Source: Halobacteriales archaeon SW_10_68_16 (GTDB lineage: Archaea; Halobacteriota; Halobacteria; Halobacteriales; Haloarculaceae). Taken from it: 28,577 bases of DNA. How positions within the stretch are numbered: position 1 is the first letter of the stretch; every line of letters starts with the position of its first letter. Under the pieces are notes generated by a model. It made no database searches, was not told the origin of the DNA, and was given only the letters and a program-made list of their open reading frames with translations. The DNA is taken from positions 1 through 28,577 of the forward strand of contig PXSG01000103.1 in assembly GCA_003023485.1 (NCBI GenBank), read 5' to 3'. This document shows, one piece after another, positions 15,410-23,620 of this stretch. Position numbers and translations under genes: made by a program.

Positions 15410-16633
15410 TCAATCGGCCCAGACCGGCGTCGCCCGCGGCGTGATGGTCTCCTCAACCTGCGTCGCGACGAGGACGACGCCGGCCTCCAGCCCGCCCGCG
15501 ACGAGGAAGAACCCGAAGGCCATCGTCAGCACCGACAGCGTCGACCCGGACTCGCCCTCGGGTGCGAGGTCACCGGCAAGCGCGAGTGCGGGCGCAAACA
15601 CCATCGCCCCGGCGACGCCCTGGAGGAAGCGAGCGAAAAACATCAGCCACGAATCGAGGATGAGCCCCTGGACGGCGGTCGTGGGCACGAGCAGGACCAT
15701 CCCGACGACGATGAACCGCTTGCGGCCATAGAAGTCCGTCGCCCGGCCGATTGGCGCCTGCAGCAGAATCTGTGCGAGGATGAACGCGGCGAACTGCAGG
15801 CCGAACATCGTGGGTCCCTGGCCCAGGCGGGGGTTGATGATACTGCCCAGCGTCGCGAAGACGGCGATGCCCACCGCCATGAAGAAGGTCACGACCCCGA
15901 GCGTGAAGACGGGATCGAGCAGATGCGTTCCCGAGCGGTCGAAAACCGCGAACCCGCCGACCGATCCCTCGCCGGCGGCGTGAGAGGGTTCGGGGTCCCG
16001 GACGAACAGCGTGACGAGCACGAAACTCAGCGTCGCCGTCGAGGTGGCGAAGTAGAAGGCGGCGTCGAAGCCGCCGACCGCGAGGTCCAGGCCGCCGACC
16101 GAAAGCGCGTAGGGCCCGGCCGCGACCACCGCGCCCGCGGCGATGGGGCCGGCACCGAAGCCCACCAGCCGGAAGGTGTTGTACGTGCCCATGTTCCCGC
16201 CGCGGGTCGTCTCGGTGGCGAGGTCGTTGACCAGCGCGACCGTGGTGGGGATGATGAGCGCGCCGGCCACCCCCTGCACGACGCGCAACCCAAGCAGTTG
16301 CCAGTAGGCCGACGTCAGCGAGTAGGCGAAACTCGCGGCCCCGATGAGGACGAGGCCGACGAGGACGAACACCTTCCGCCGGCCGGTGCGGTCCGAGAGC
16401 CGCCCCGTAAATGGCTGGAGGGGGCTGTTGACGAACCCGAACAGCGAGAGCACCACTCCCGTCAGCGCGACCTCACCGAGGCCGAACGTCGACCCGCCGA
16501 CGGCGTCGCTGGCGATGAAGAGTGGCAACACCACGATCAGAAAGGAGTTGCCGATGGACTCGGTCATCCGGGCGAGGGCGAGCGTCAGCACCTGTCTGTT
16601 CACGCCCAGCAGGTTCGTCGTCTCCGTCACCAC
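15410..16633 (-). CDS. Major facilitator superfamily transporter, possibly missing part of its last two helices
   Basis: This is a 407-residue MFS permease, probably an exporter of small molecules or drugs. The loop 2-3 signature is GRLSDRTGRRKVF and its repeat in the second half is GRATDFYGRKRFI. The motif RVVQGVAGALIIPTTVAL in helix 4 and RFLQGVAGAMVFAPALAL in helix 10 mark the two symmetric halves. Near the C-terminus, LSVLTMAFGF runs straight into FLVAGGLEAGVVLVATQVEE. Homologues normally have GVAxGPLxSG and about 20-25 more residues there, so one in-frame deletion may have removed parts of helices 11 and 12. The start is one of two adjacent GTG codons (16633 or 16630). Substrate unknown. 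Confidence 0.75.
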   Translation of the reverse strand: MVTETTNLLGVNRQVLTLALARMTESIGNSFLIVVLPLFIASDAVGGSTFGLGEVALTGVVLSLFGFVNSPLQPFTGRLSDRTGRRKVFVLVGLVLIGAASFAYSLTSAYWQLLGLRVVQGVAGALIIPTTVALVNDLATETTRGGNMGTYNTFRLVGFGAGPIAAGAVVAAGPYALSVGGLDLAVGGFDAAFYFATSTATLSFVLVTLFVRDPEPSHAAGEGSVGGFAVFDRSGTHLLDPVFTLGVVTFFMAVGIAVFATLGSIINPRLGQGPTMFGLQFAAFILAQILLQAPIGRATDFYGRKRFIVVGMVLLVPTTAVQGLILDSWLMFFARFLQGVAGAMVFAPALALAGDLAPEGESGSTLSVLTMAFGFFLVAGGLEAGVVLVATQVEETITPRATPVWAD

Positions 16634-16674
16634 CTCGATTAGCCGTCGGCGGGAAGTAGGGCTTTCGAAGCCGA

Positions 16675-18060
16675 TCAGTCCGTCGAGACTTCCCCGGTTT
16701 CGGTGTCGGCGTCGGTCCCCTCGTAGTCGGACGCGAAGCCGGTGATGCGGGCCTTCATGATGCGGGTGTTCTCGACGCGTTCGACACGGATCGCGAGGCC
16801 GTCGTACTCGATGACCTCGCCCTCCTCGACGAGGCGGCCCGAGCGGTTGAAGATGAACCCGGCGATGGTCTCGAACTCCTCGCCCTCCGGAATTTCGGTG
16901 CCCAGCGCTTCGTTGACCTCGTCGACGTTGACCTCGCCTTTGACGATGGCGGTGTCGTCGCCGACGAACTCGATGGGTACTTCCTCCTCGCCCTCCAGTA
17001 TTTCGCCGACGATTTCCTCAGTGAGGTCCTCCATCGTCACCAGGCCCTCGGTGGTCCCGAACTCGTCGATGACGATGACCATGTGCATGCGCTCGTCGCG
17101 CATCTCCGCGAGCAGGTCGTCGACGTTCTTCGACTCGGGGACGTGCAGCGTCGGCTGGATGAGGTCCGCGAGGTCGACATCCTCGTGTTCGCTGTAGTTG
17201 ACGTCCCGCACGAGGTCGCGGATGCTGACGACGCCGATGACGTTGTCGAGGCTTCCCTCGTAGACGGGCACGCGGGTGTGGCCGCTCTGGATGCACGCCT
17301 CGATGGCCTCGTCGACACTCGCCGTCTTGGGGACGGCCGTCATATCGAGGCGCGGGGTCATCACCTCCTTGGCGATGGTGCGGTTGAACCGCAGGGTGCG
17401 CTGGAGCATCTCGCGTTCGTCCGCATCCAGGACGCCCTCGCGCTCGCCGGTCTCGATGATGTCCCGGATCTCCTGGCGGGTGATGTAGGATGTCTCGATT
17501 GCGCCGCGGCCGCCGGTGACCTCGTTGACGGCCCGCGTCAGGTAGTCGAACAGGATCACGAGCGGTTTGAGGGCGATCTCGGCCCACGTCAGCGGGCGGG
17601 CGATCCGGAGCGCCCACGACTCGGTATTTTCGATGGCGTAGGACTTGGGCGCGCTCTCGCCAAAGAGCAACACGAGCGCCGTGATGCCGACCGTGGCGAG
17701 CACGACCGCCAGCCCGCCGTTGCCCAGGTAGAAGGCCAACAGCCCCGTCGCGACGGATGACATCGCGATGTTGACGAGGTTGTTGCCCACGAGGATGGTC
17801 ACCAGCAGGCGGTGGGGGTTGTCACGGAGCCGCTTGAGGAGGGCGCCGGCGTCACTCTCACCGGCCAGCGAGTCGACGCGGTGGTCGGCGAGCGAGAACA
17901 TCGCGATCTCCGAGGAGGAGAAAAAGCCCGAGAGGGCCAACAACACGACGATGGTGACCAGCCCGATGGTGACGAAGAGCGTGTCGCCGATCGTGGCGAC
18001 GCCGAAGACGTCGACCGAGATGGGCACGGACACGGCCGTCGCTGCGACGATATGCCCCAT
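16675..18060 (-). CDS. CNNM/CorC-type membrane protein with DUF21, CBS pair and CorC_HlyC domain
   Basis: This 461-residue protein is of the hemolysin C/CNNM type, associated with magnesium or cobalt transport. Domains in order: DUF21 with about four membrane segments (residues 25-175), including SGFFSSSEIAMFSL (44-57) and FGESAPKS (133-140); a linker; a pair of CBS domains (about 230-350) with KEVMTPRLDM, HTRVPVYEGS and DEFGTTEGLVTMEDLTEEIV; and a C-terminal CorC_HlyC domain (about 365-445) with AGFIFNRSGRLVEEGEVIEY. The ATG at 18060 has a TATA-like box 26-34 bases upstream. Complete and intact. The family role is probably ion efflux or its control, inferred from homologues only. Confidence 0.88.
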   Translation of the reverse strand: MGHIVAATAVSVPISVDVFGVATIGDTLFVTIGLVTIVVLLALSGFFSSSEIAMFSLADHRVDSLAGESDAGALLKRLRDNPHRLLVTILVGNNLVNIAMSSVATGLLAFYLGNGGLAVVLATVGITALVLLFGESAPKSYAIENTESWALRIARPLTWAEIALKPLVILFDYLTRAVNEVTGGRGAIETSYITRQEIRDIIETGEREGVLDADEREMLQRTLRFNRTIAKEVMTPRLDMTAVPKTASVDEAIEACIQSGHTRVPVYEGSLDNVIGVVSIRDLVRDVNYSEHEDVDLADLIQPTLHVPESKNVDDLLAEMRDERMHMVIVIDEFGTTEGLVTMEDLTEEIVGEILEGEEEVPIEFVGDDTAIVKGEVNVDEVNEALGTEIPEGEEFETIAGFIFNRSGRLVEEGEVIEYDGLAIRVERVENTRIMKARITGFASDYEGTDADTETGEVSTD

Positions 18061-18085
18061 TGACGTATGGCCTTGTTTGCCGGCG

Positions 18086-18094
18086 GGATTAAAC
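18086..18094 (-). promoter_or_regulatory. TATA-like box of the CNNM-type gene
   Basis: CGTTTAATC on the minus strand lies 26-34 bases before the ATG at 18060, consistent with a leaderless transcript. Confidence 0.5.
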
Positions 18095-18164
18095 GTTGTG
18101 TGGGTTCGCGGCCTTCGATGGTCGAGACAGGCGCGTGTGTAGCGTTCGAGCCCGGCAGTCCGGA

Positions 18165-18398
18165 CTAGTCGGCCGCGACGACGTCCGCGTCGACGCCCAG
18201 GTGCTCACAGACGAGGTCCGCGGTCCCCTCGGCCATCTGCCGGTAGGTCGTCAGTTTGCCGCCGACGACGCTTGCTGCGTTGGCGAGGCCGCCCCGTTCC
18301 GCGAGCGTCACGTCGACGCCGCGAAGCGCCAGGTCTCTGGCCACGCCGACGCCCGTCGCGCCGCCACCGACGATCAGCACTGTGGTAGAATCTGTCAC
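18165..18398 (-). pseudogene. glpA: Anaerobic glycerol-3-phosphate dehydrogenase subunit A, collapsed remnant
   Basis: A full GlpA is an FAD-dependent glycerol-3-phosphate dehydrogenase of well over 500 residues. Here only 77 residues remain in one open frame. The N-terminus holds the FAD-binding motif [20 protein letters not shown] then [12 protein letters not shown] (residues 8-38). This is joined via ANAA to the internal segment [30 protein letters not shown], which in family members lies some 350 residues further on. It then goes directly to a short VVAAD terminus. So the N-terminus and a late segment survive, with two or more in-frame deletions. The start is a GTG at 18398 with ACATATGG about 25-32 bases upstream. 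No catalytic function is possible. I see no glpB, glpC or glpK next to it. Confidence 0.85.
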
Positions 18399-18656
18399 GC
18401 CTCCAAATATGTCCCAGGACCCATATGTCTGGTGTTCGAGAGCATGTAGGCGCGATACGTTGGGGAGACAGTTCCCGAACGCCGCAGATCCTCCCGCTCC
18501 TCGCGGAGGCGTTCGACGTCTCCATCGCGCAACGCGGGCTGGCGCTCGGCGCCCAGGCGCTCGTCGTCGTCGCTAAGCCTCTTGTGACGGCGAGTCGCGA
18601 GGGACGTGACAGTGGCCTGTGATACAACTTTTATTTCTGTACCGTCTTCCGGGCCC
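18399..18656. other. Region between glpA remnant and histidine kinase, with overlapping weak reading frames
   Basis: These 258 bases hold the likely glpA promoter (ACATATGG, minus strand, about 18421-18429). They also hold a minus-strand frame (roughly 18395-18580) reading [20 protein letters not shown] to MGPGTYLEA, which ends by overlapping the glpA GTG as GTGA, and a plus-strand 65-codon frame (18425-18622, from an ATG). Both have fairly high GC3 content in the middle. The minus frame is acidic and charged but lacks an ATG or GTG in a good place. I cannot assign either frame to a family. The left part is AT-richer. Confidence 0.35.
18628..18637 (+). promoter_or_regulatory. TATA-like box of the histidine kinase gene
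   Basis: CTTTTATTTC is 20-29 bases before the ATG at 18657. It supports leaderless initiation there rather than the GTG at 18606. Read on the other strand, GAAATAAAAG could also serve the minus-strand frame upstream of glpA. Confidence 0.55.
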
Positions 18657-20039
18657 ATGGACGGGCCGATCCGGGTGCTCCACGTCGACGACGAACCCGA
18701 TTTTGCGGACCTGACGGCGACCTTCCTGGAGCGGAACGCCCAGGAACTGACCGTCGAGACGGCCACGAGCGCGAGCGAGGGGCTGGACCGGCTCGCCGAC
18801 GGGGCCGTCGACTGTGTCGTCTCCGACTACGACATGCCCGGCATGGACGGCCTCGAATTCCTCGCGGACGTGCGCGAGACGTCCCCGGACCTCCCCTTCA
18901 TCCTCTTTACGGGCAAGGGCAGCGAGGAGGTCGCCAGCGACGCCATCTCCGCCGGTGTCACCGACTACCTCCAGAAGGGCGGGGGCACCGAGCAGTACGA
19001 ACTGCTGGCCACCCGGATCGAAAACGCCGTCGAGAGAGCGCGCATGCAGACCGAACGCCAGCGGCAACTCCACGCCATCGAGACCGCGCGCGAGGGCATC
19101 TCGATCCTCGACGCGGACCTCCGGTTCATCACGGTCAACGACGCCTACGCCTCGCTGTTCGGCTACGAGCCCGCGGAGATGGTGAGCGAGTCCTGGGAGC
19201 TTGTCTACGCAGACGAGGGGCTCGAAGACGTGGACGAGGAGGTCGCACCGGCGCTCCGGGAGGAGGGGTACTACCACGGCGAGACGGCGTTCGAACGCGC
19301 CGACGGGTCGACATTCGTCGGGGATCACGTCGTCTCGAAGACCGAGGGCGGCGAGTACGTCTGTCTCGCCCGGGACGTCACCGAGCGCACGGAACGCGAG
19401 CGGGAACTCCAGCGCCAGAACGAGCGCCTCGAATCGTTCGCCTCGGTCGTCTCCCACGATCTCCGCAACCCCCTGAACGTCGCCGAGTTGCGGCTCGAAC
19501 TGGCCCGCGAGGAGTGTGACAGCGAGCACCTCGCCGACGTCGCGGACGCGCTCGGCCGGAGCCAGGCGCTGATCGACGACCTGCTCGCGCTCGCGCGGGA
19601 GGGCGAGCCAGTCAGCGACGTCGAACCGGTCGACATCGCCGACCTCGTCGGGGACTGCTGGCACAACGTCGAGACGACCGCGGCCACGGTCGACGTCGGG
19701 ACCGACCGGGTGATGCGGGCCGACCCCAACCGGCTCAAGCAACTGCTGGAGAACCTGTTCGCGAATGCGGTCGACCACGGCGGCGCGGACGTGACCGTCA
19801 CCGTCGGGGATCTCGCGGACGGCTTCTACGTCGCCGACGACGGCCCGGGCGTGCCGCCCTCGGAGCGCGAACAGGTCTTCGAGAGCGGCTACTCGACGGC
19901 CGACGGCGACACCGGCTTCGGGCTGGCGATCGTCGCGGAGATCGCCGAGGCACACGGCTGGTCGGTCGCGGTGACAGACAGCGAGGACGGCGGCGCGCGC
20001 TTCGAGATCACCGGCGTCGAGACGGGCAATCGAGAGTAA
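18657..20039 (+). CDS. Receiver-PAS-histidine kinase signalling protein
   Basis: This 460-residue cytoplasmic sensor has no membrane segment. Domains in order: response-regulator receiver (1-125) with the acidic pair Asp11/Asp12, phosphoacceptor Asp57 in VSDYDMPGMDG and Lys107 in YLQKGG; a PAS domain (about 135-245) with GISILDADLRFITVNDAYAS; a HisKA dimerisation domain with the phosphoacceptor His267 in SVVSHDLRNPL; and an HATPase domain with N box ENLFANAVDHGG, G1 box DDGPGVPPSER and G2 box GDTGFGLAIV. This REC-PAS-HisKA-HATPase layout is common in haloarchaea and may feed phosphate to stand-alone regulators or act in reverse relays. No cognate regulator is next to it. The signal is unknown. 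Complete and intact. Confidence 0.92.
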   Translation: MDGPIRVLHVDDEPDFADLTATFLERNAQELTVETATSASEGLDRLADGAVDCVVSDYDMPGMDGLEFLADVRETSPDLPFILFTGKGSEEVASDAISAGVTDYLQKGGGTEQYELLATRIENAVERARMQTERQRQLHAIETAREGISILDADLRFITVNDAYASLFGYEPAEMVSESWELVYADEGLEDVDEEVAPALREEGYYHGETAFERADGSTFVGDHVVSKTEGGEYVCLARDVTERTERERELQRQNERLESFASVVSHDLRNPLNVAELRLELAREECDSEHLADVADALGRSQALIDDLLALAREGEPVSDVEPVDIADLVGDCWHNVETTAATVDVGTDRVMRADPNRLKQLLENLFANAVDHGGADVTVTVGDLADGFYVADDGPGVPPSEREQVFESGYSTADGDTGFGLAIVAEIAEAHGWSVAVTDSEDGGARFEITGVETGNRE

Positions 20040-20044
20040 CCGCC

Positions 20045-20161
20045 CTACAGATCGTCCACGCGTCGCCCCACCGTGAGGAAGACCCGGACCAACAGAGAGA
20101 CACCGAACAGCGCGAGGCCGACCGAGAACACGACCCGCCACAGCGACAGCCGGGAGGTCAC
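20045..20161 (-). CDS. Possible 38-residue single-pass membrane peptide or gene fragment
   Basis: A minus-strand frame from a GTG at 20161 gives RLSLWRVVFSVGLALFGVSL then LVRVFLTVGRRVDDL, one clear membrane helix with a basic and polar end. The frame stays open further upstream without good starts (SLATPPGAVLSSHYLSAETV), so this could be the C-terminal piece of a longer protein. It lies downstream of the DUF4350 gene on the same strand, with its stop 6 bases from the kinase stop. It may be a third member of the sppA-DUF4350 unit. Low certainty. Confidence 0.35.
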   Translation of the reverse strand: MTSRLSLWRVVFSVGLALFGVSLLVRVFLTVGRRVDDL

Positions 20162-20243
20162 CGTCTCGGCGGAGAGATAGTGCGACGACAGAACAGCACC
20201 GGGCGGCGTCGCGAGGCTACCGAAGTCGGCCGGTCGTGTTCGG

Positions 20244-21344
20244 CTACTCCACCGGCGTCGGGGTCGGCGTCGGTTCCGAGTCGGGTTCCGGTGGCCGGTC
20301 ACCGCCCTCGGGGCCGCCCGGTCGCCGCGGTCCCGGCGGACCCTCTTTTTCGGGTTCGGGTGGGTTCGGCGCCTGCTCGCCCGGGTTCCGGTCGTTCGTC
20401 ACGAGGAAGTCAGCGAGGTTGCCGACCAGCACGTCGGTGTCGGCGCGCTGGGTGTTCTCGGGGACGAGGAAGTCGGTATCGCCGACCATCACGACGTTCC
20501 CGCGCTGGACCAGGACCGGCGCGTCGGTCGCCGCGCGGGTCGTCGAGAGCTCCGCCCCCTCGGTGGGGGTGAGCGTCCCGTTCGCGGAGCCGGCCGCAGC
20601 GACCGGCGCGGCCGTCGGGAAGACGACGCGGTCGACGCCCTCGGTCACCGCGGCGTCGCCAGTCGGTTCGGCGTAGATCCGCTGGTAGTTGAGGTCGTTC
20701 TCTTCGAGGTTGTAGACGTAGCCGGGCTGTTCCGTCACGCCGAGTGCCGAGTCCAGTCCCGCGCCGCCCGGTTCCTCGAAGGACTCGTCGGGTTCGGTGG
20801 CGACCAGCACGCGGCCGTCCTCGCTTGCGAACGTCTCGATATCGTCGAGCGCCTCGTCGCTGTAGTCGGTCCGGAAGGTCACGAACGCGTCGGCATCAGC
20901 GAGTTCCTCGCCGACCGGCGAGAGTTGCTCGTCCTCGCTGCCTGGCCTTGGCGGACCGGACCGTTCCCGATTCTCCTCGGGCGTGTAGATCCGGACGTTG
21001 TGGCCGTTCTCGACGAGGGCGTTGACCAGCGGCATCACGTCCCGCTCGGTGGTCTCCGGGCCGAGCGACCCGAAGAAGAAGGGCACCCGTGGCCGGTCGG
21101 GGCCGGGTTCGATGCCGGGGTCGATCACGATGGTCTGGTTCTCGGCCTCGGCGTCCATCGTCACGTCGGCCTCGCCGGGGGAGCCATCGGCAATCAGGTC
21201 CTCGTCGCTGTACTGCGGGTTCTCGATAGCGGGCATCGACTGCTCGGGCGTGTCGCCGGTGACTGTCGGGGCGAGTGCCGCGACGCCGACTACGAGGCCG
21301 AGCACGACGACGAAGGTGCCGGCGAGTGCGAGCGCGTTCCTCAT
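20244..21344 (-). CDS. DUF4350-type secreted/membrane-anchored protein
   Basis: This 366-residue protein has one N-terminal membrane segment or signal sequence (ALALAGTFVVVLGLVVGVAA), leaving the rest outside the cell. The middle reads like a DUF4350/GATase-like domain: NALVENGHNVRIYTPEE, ADADAFVTFRTDYSDEALDD, GRVLVATEPDESFEEPGG, and NVVMVGDTDFLVPENTQRAD near residue 300. The C-terminus is a Pro/Glu/Gly-rich tail (EPEKEGPPGPRRPGGPEGGD). The start overlaps the sppA stop as ATGA, so the two are translationally coupled. DUF4350 proteins are often found near membrane proteases or AAA/VWA genes, but no function is established. A role in envelope maintenance is inference from context. Confidence 0.7.
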   Translation of the reverse strand: MRNALALAGTFVVVLGLVVGVAALAPTVTGDTPEQSMPAIENPQYSDEDLIADGSPGEADVTMDAEAENQTIVIDPGIEPGPDRPRVPFFFGSLGPETTERDVMPLVNALVENGHNVRIYTPEENRERSGPPRPGSEDEQLSPVGEELADADAFVTFRTDYSDEALDDIETFASEDGRVLVATEPDESFEEPGGAGLDSALGVTEQPGYVYNLEENDLNYQRIYAEPTGDAAVTEGVDRVVFPTAAPVAAAGSANGTLTPTEGAELSTTRAATDAPVLVQRGNVVMVGDTDFLVPENTQRADTDVLVGNLADFLVTNDRNPGEQAPNPPEPEKEGPPGPRRPGGPEGGDRPPEPDSEPTPTPTPVE

Positions 21345-22297
21345 CGTCCCTCACCTCCCTGTGCCGCGGCTTCGGCCCCGTCCTCTTCGGTCAGGGCCTC
21401 GACCTCGCCCCGCGTGAACTCCTCGACGGTGTCGACGTGGGGGACCGCCTCCTCGTAGACCAGCGCGTACTCGAGGGTCTCGACCTCGCCGTAGCCGGGG
21501 CTCTCGTCGTAGGCGACGACCAGCTCGTCGTCGGTCTTGAACAGGAACGGGAAAAAGCGCACGCTGGTGTCCCGTTCGTCGACCGCGTAGTCCTCGATGC
21601 CGGCCCGGTCTGCGGCCTCCCCGATCGCGGCATCGACGTCGCCGATCTCGTCGGCGAAGCCGTTCTCGACGGCCGTGACGCCCAGATAGACGTCGGCCTC
21701 GGCGACCTCCTCGCGGGAGAGTTCGATCTCGTCACCGCGCTGTTCCATGACCGTGGTGGTGAAGACATCGGCGAGTGTCTCCTGTTTCGACCACTGCTCG
21801 ATGGGGTTGCTCCCGCGCTTGTCGGGGCCGCTCGGGCCCTCGACCGGCGGGTCGGCGTCGGGTGCCCCGGCGGCGAGGCCGACGCTCCCCGTGATCGAGG
21901 TGGGAAGCACGTAGATCTTGTCGGCGGGCAACATCGCGTAGTACCCGCCCGAGGCGCTCGCGCCCTGGACGCTGGCGATGACCGGCATCTCCTCGCTGGT
22001 CCGCTGGATGGAGGTGTACATCCGTTCGCTGGCGGCGGGCGCGCCGCCGGGCGTGTCGATCTTCAGCACTACCGCCTTGACCGACTCGTTGGCGCGTATC
22101 TCGCGGAGTTCGTCCTCGACGTTGTCCGCGGTCGATCCGACCACTGGTCCCTCGATCGTGACCACGGCGACGGTGTCCGGGGGGGAATCGGCTGCCCCGT
22201 AGACGAACGGCGCCAGCGCGGCGCCGACCACCACCGCCGCCAGCACGACCGCGACGAACTGCTGTCGCCGCGTGAGGGCTGGAGGGCTCGATACCAT
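21341..22297 (-). CDS. sppA: Signal peptide peptidase SppA-like S49 protease
   Basis: This 318-residue membrane-anchored serine protease of family S49 is predicted to degrade cleaved signal peptides or membrane fragments. One N-terminal helix is at about residues 13-33 (FVAVVLAAVVVGAALAPFVY). The fold is shown by AVVTIEGPVVGS, VKAVVLKIDTPGGAPAASE, the nucleophile Ser116 in GASASGGYYAM, ADKIYVLPTSITGSVG, and DVYLGVTAVENGFADEIGD near the end. The general-base lysine is probably in the GPDKRGSNP region (about 160), where family members have GKYKD. The ATG at 22297 matches the family start. The stop overlaps the DUF4350 start. Complete and intact. Confidence 0.87.
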   Translation of the reverse strand: MVSSPPALTRRQQFVAVVLAAVVVGAALAPFVYGAADSPPDTVAVVTIEGPVVGSTADNVEDELREIRANESVKAVVLKIDTPGGAPAASERMYTSIQRTSEEMPVIASVQGASASGGYYAMLPADKIYVLPTSITGSVGLAAGAPDADPPVEGPSGPDKRGSNPIEQWSKQETLADVFTTTVMEQRGDEIELSREEVAEADVYLGVTAVENGFADEIGDVDAAIGEAADRAGIEDYAVDERDTSVRFFPFLFKTDDELVVAYDESPGYGEVETLEYALVYEEAVPHVDTVEEFTRGEVEALTEEDGAEAAAQGGEGR

Positions 22298-22445
22298 TGC
22301 GACTCCGGGTTCGACCGCCGGCCGGTAAGAGGGTCCCGCAGGGTTTCTCTCCCGGCAAGGCGGCGAGGTATTTAAGTCCCTCCGCCCCTCCCGTCACGGA
22401 ACTCCGGACCCGTGGCCTCATATCCCCGACCCACCTACCCGACGT
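22298..22445. promoter_or_regulatory. Divergent promoter region between sppA and the GNAT gene
   Basis: TCATATCC at 22418-22425 is 21-28 bases before the GNAT ATG (leaderless spacing). A second TATA element, GTATTTAAG at 22368-22376, is roughly equally far from both start codons. It could serve either direction with a leader of about 45 bases. Confidence 0.45.
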
Positions 22446-22949
22446 ATGGCGCTGGAGGACGAAACCGAGGGGTTCCCGCGGCCGCCCGCGACGGTCACGG
22501 ACGACGAGGGTCGGGAGATCGACATCCGCCGGTTCGACGGCGGGACCGACGCACTCCTCGAGATGTACCGCACCCTCGACCCCGCCGACCGCACACAGGG
22601 CATCCCGCCGCGTGGCGAGACGCGACTGGTCGAGTGGGTGGAGACGCTGACCGGCGAGGGCCGCAACGTCGTCGCCTGGCACGGCGACCGCGCGGTCGGA
22701 CACGCCGTCCTGATGCCAATGGAGGCCGGGCGCTGGGAACTGGCCATCTTCGTCCACAGCGACTACCAGGGCGCCCACGTCGGGACGCACCTGCTCGAAC
22801 ACCTCCTCGGGCGCGGCCAGGCGGCCGGCGTCGAGCGCGTCTGGCTCAGCGTCGAACGCCACAACACGGTCGCGCTCTCCCTCTACGAATCCTTCGGCTT
22901 CGAGCAACTCGCCGGCCGGTCGGAGTTCAAGATGGAACGGAAACTCTGA
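22446..22949 (+). CDS. GNAT-family N-acetyltransferase
   Basis: This 167-residue acetyltransferase is predicted to move an acetyl group from acetyl-CoA to an amine. The N-terminal part holds EIDIRRFDGGTDALLEMYRT. The acetyl-CoA pyrophosphate loop follows ELAIFVHSDYQGAHVGTHLL (about residues 98-117), a variant of the Q/RxxGxG/A motif, with Q-GAHVG. The C-terminal portion VWLSVERHNTVALSLYESFG then FEQL is the typical motif B. The substrate is unknown; relatives include protein and antibiotic acetyltransferases. The ATG at 22446 has a TATA-like box at the right distance. It converges with the membrane protein gene at 22952, with only two bases between stops. Intact. Confidence 0.85.
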   Translation: MALEDETEGFPRPPATVTDDEGREIDIRRFDGGTDALLEMYRTLDPADRTQGIPPRGETRLVEWVETLTGEGRNVVAWHGDRAVGHAVLMPMEAGRWELAIFVHSDYQGAHVGTHLLEHLLGRGQAAGVERVWLSVERHNTVALSLYESFGFEQLAGRSEFKMERKL

Positions 22950-22951
22950 GT

Positions 22952-23620
22952 TCAGTCCTCCACGTTCCGCCGGGCCACCCAGGCGAGAGCCACCACGGTG
23001 GCCAGGAACACCGCCGTCGAGAGGTCGTGCGAGAACGTCGTCGCGGCGGCCGCGGCCGAACCGCCGCCCACGCCCGACAGGAGGGCTGCGACGACGGGCA
23101 GCGTGCAACTCACACAGGAAAAGAGGCCGACGACACCACCGAGTACGCCCGACGCGGTCTCGCGAACTGTCGCGTACAGCAGGTACGCGACCGCGGCGTA
23201 CCCCAGCGTCCGGTAGGGCACGGGCGCGACGCGGACGGGACCGAGGTCCGCGACGACCAGCGGCCCCCACCCCGGCGGCAACCCCCAGTGGACCGCGACG
23301 CCCGTGGGGGTACCCGGCGACAGCGCGACCGTCCCGTCGATGGCCGCGAGCACGAGGAAGTACCCGACCGCGACTGCCGCGGCGGTCCGAACGCGGCGCG
23401 CGGGAGCAGGGGAGACACGCGTCCCGAGGACGGCCAGTCCCGCGACGTTCAGCCAGACGAACGGGTAGAGGAGGTACCGCGGGGCCGTGACCCCGCCCGG
23501 CGAGACCCGGACGTACGCACCCAGCGCCAGCGCCTCGACGAGACAGACGGCCGCAAGCGCCGCCAGGGTTCGCCGTCGCGGCCGCGGCCACGGGCGACCC
23601 AGTCGAGTGGTCACGCTCAC
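22952..23620 (-). CDS. Hydrophobic membrane protein coupled to copA (DUF7546-like)
   Basis: This 222-residue protein has about six membrane helices. A Cys pair lies inside or beside a helix in VVGLFSCVSCTLPVVAALLS (CVSC near residue 165), a possible metal or redox site. The GTG start at 23620 overlaps the stop of the copper-ATPase remnant as GTGA, so the two were translated together. I recall similar haloarchaeal membrane proteins next to copper ATPase and ba3 oxidase genes, where they are annotated only as domains of unknown function. A role in copper handling or oxidase assembly is inference from this context. The frame is intact although its upstream partner is truncated. Confidence 0.65.
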   Translation of the reverse strand: MSVTTRLGRPWPRPRRRTLAALAAVCLVEALALGAYVRVSPGGVTAPRYLLYPFVWLNVAGLAVLGTRVSPAPARRVRTAAAVAVGYFLVLAAIDGTVALSPGTPTGVAVHWGLPPGWGPLVVADLGPVRVAPVPYRTLGYAAVAYLLYATVRETASGVLGGVVGLFSCVSCTLPVVAALLSGVGGGSAAAAATTFSHDLSTAVFLATVVALAWVARRNVED

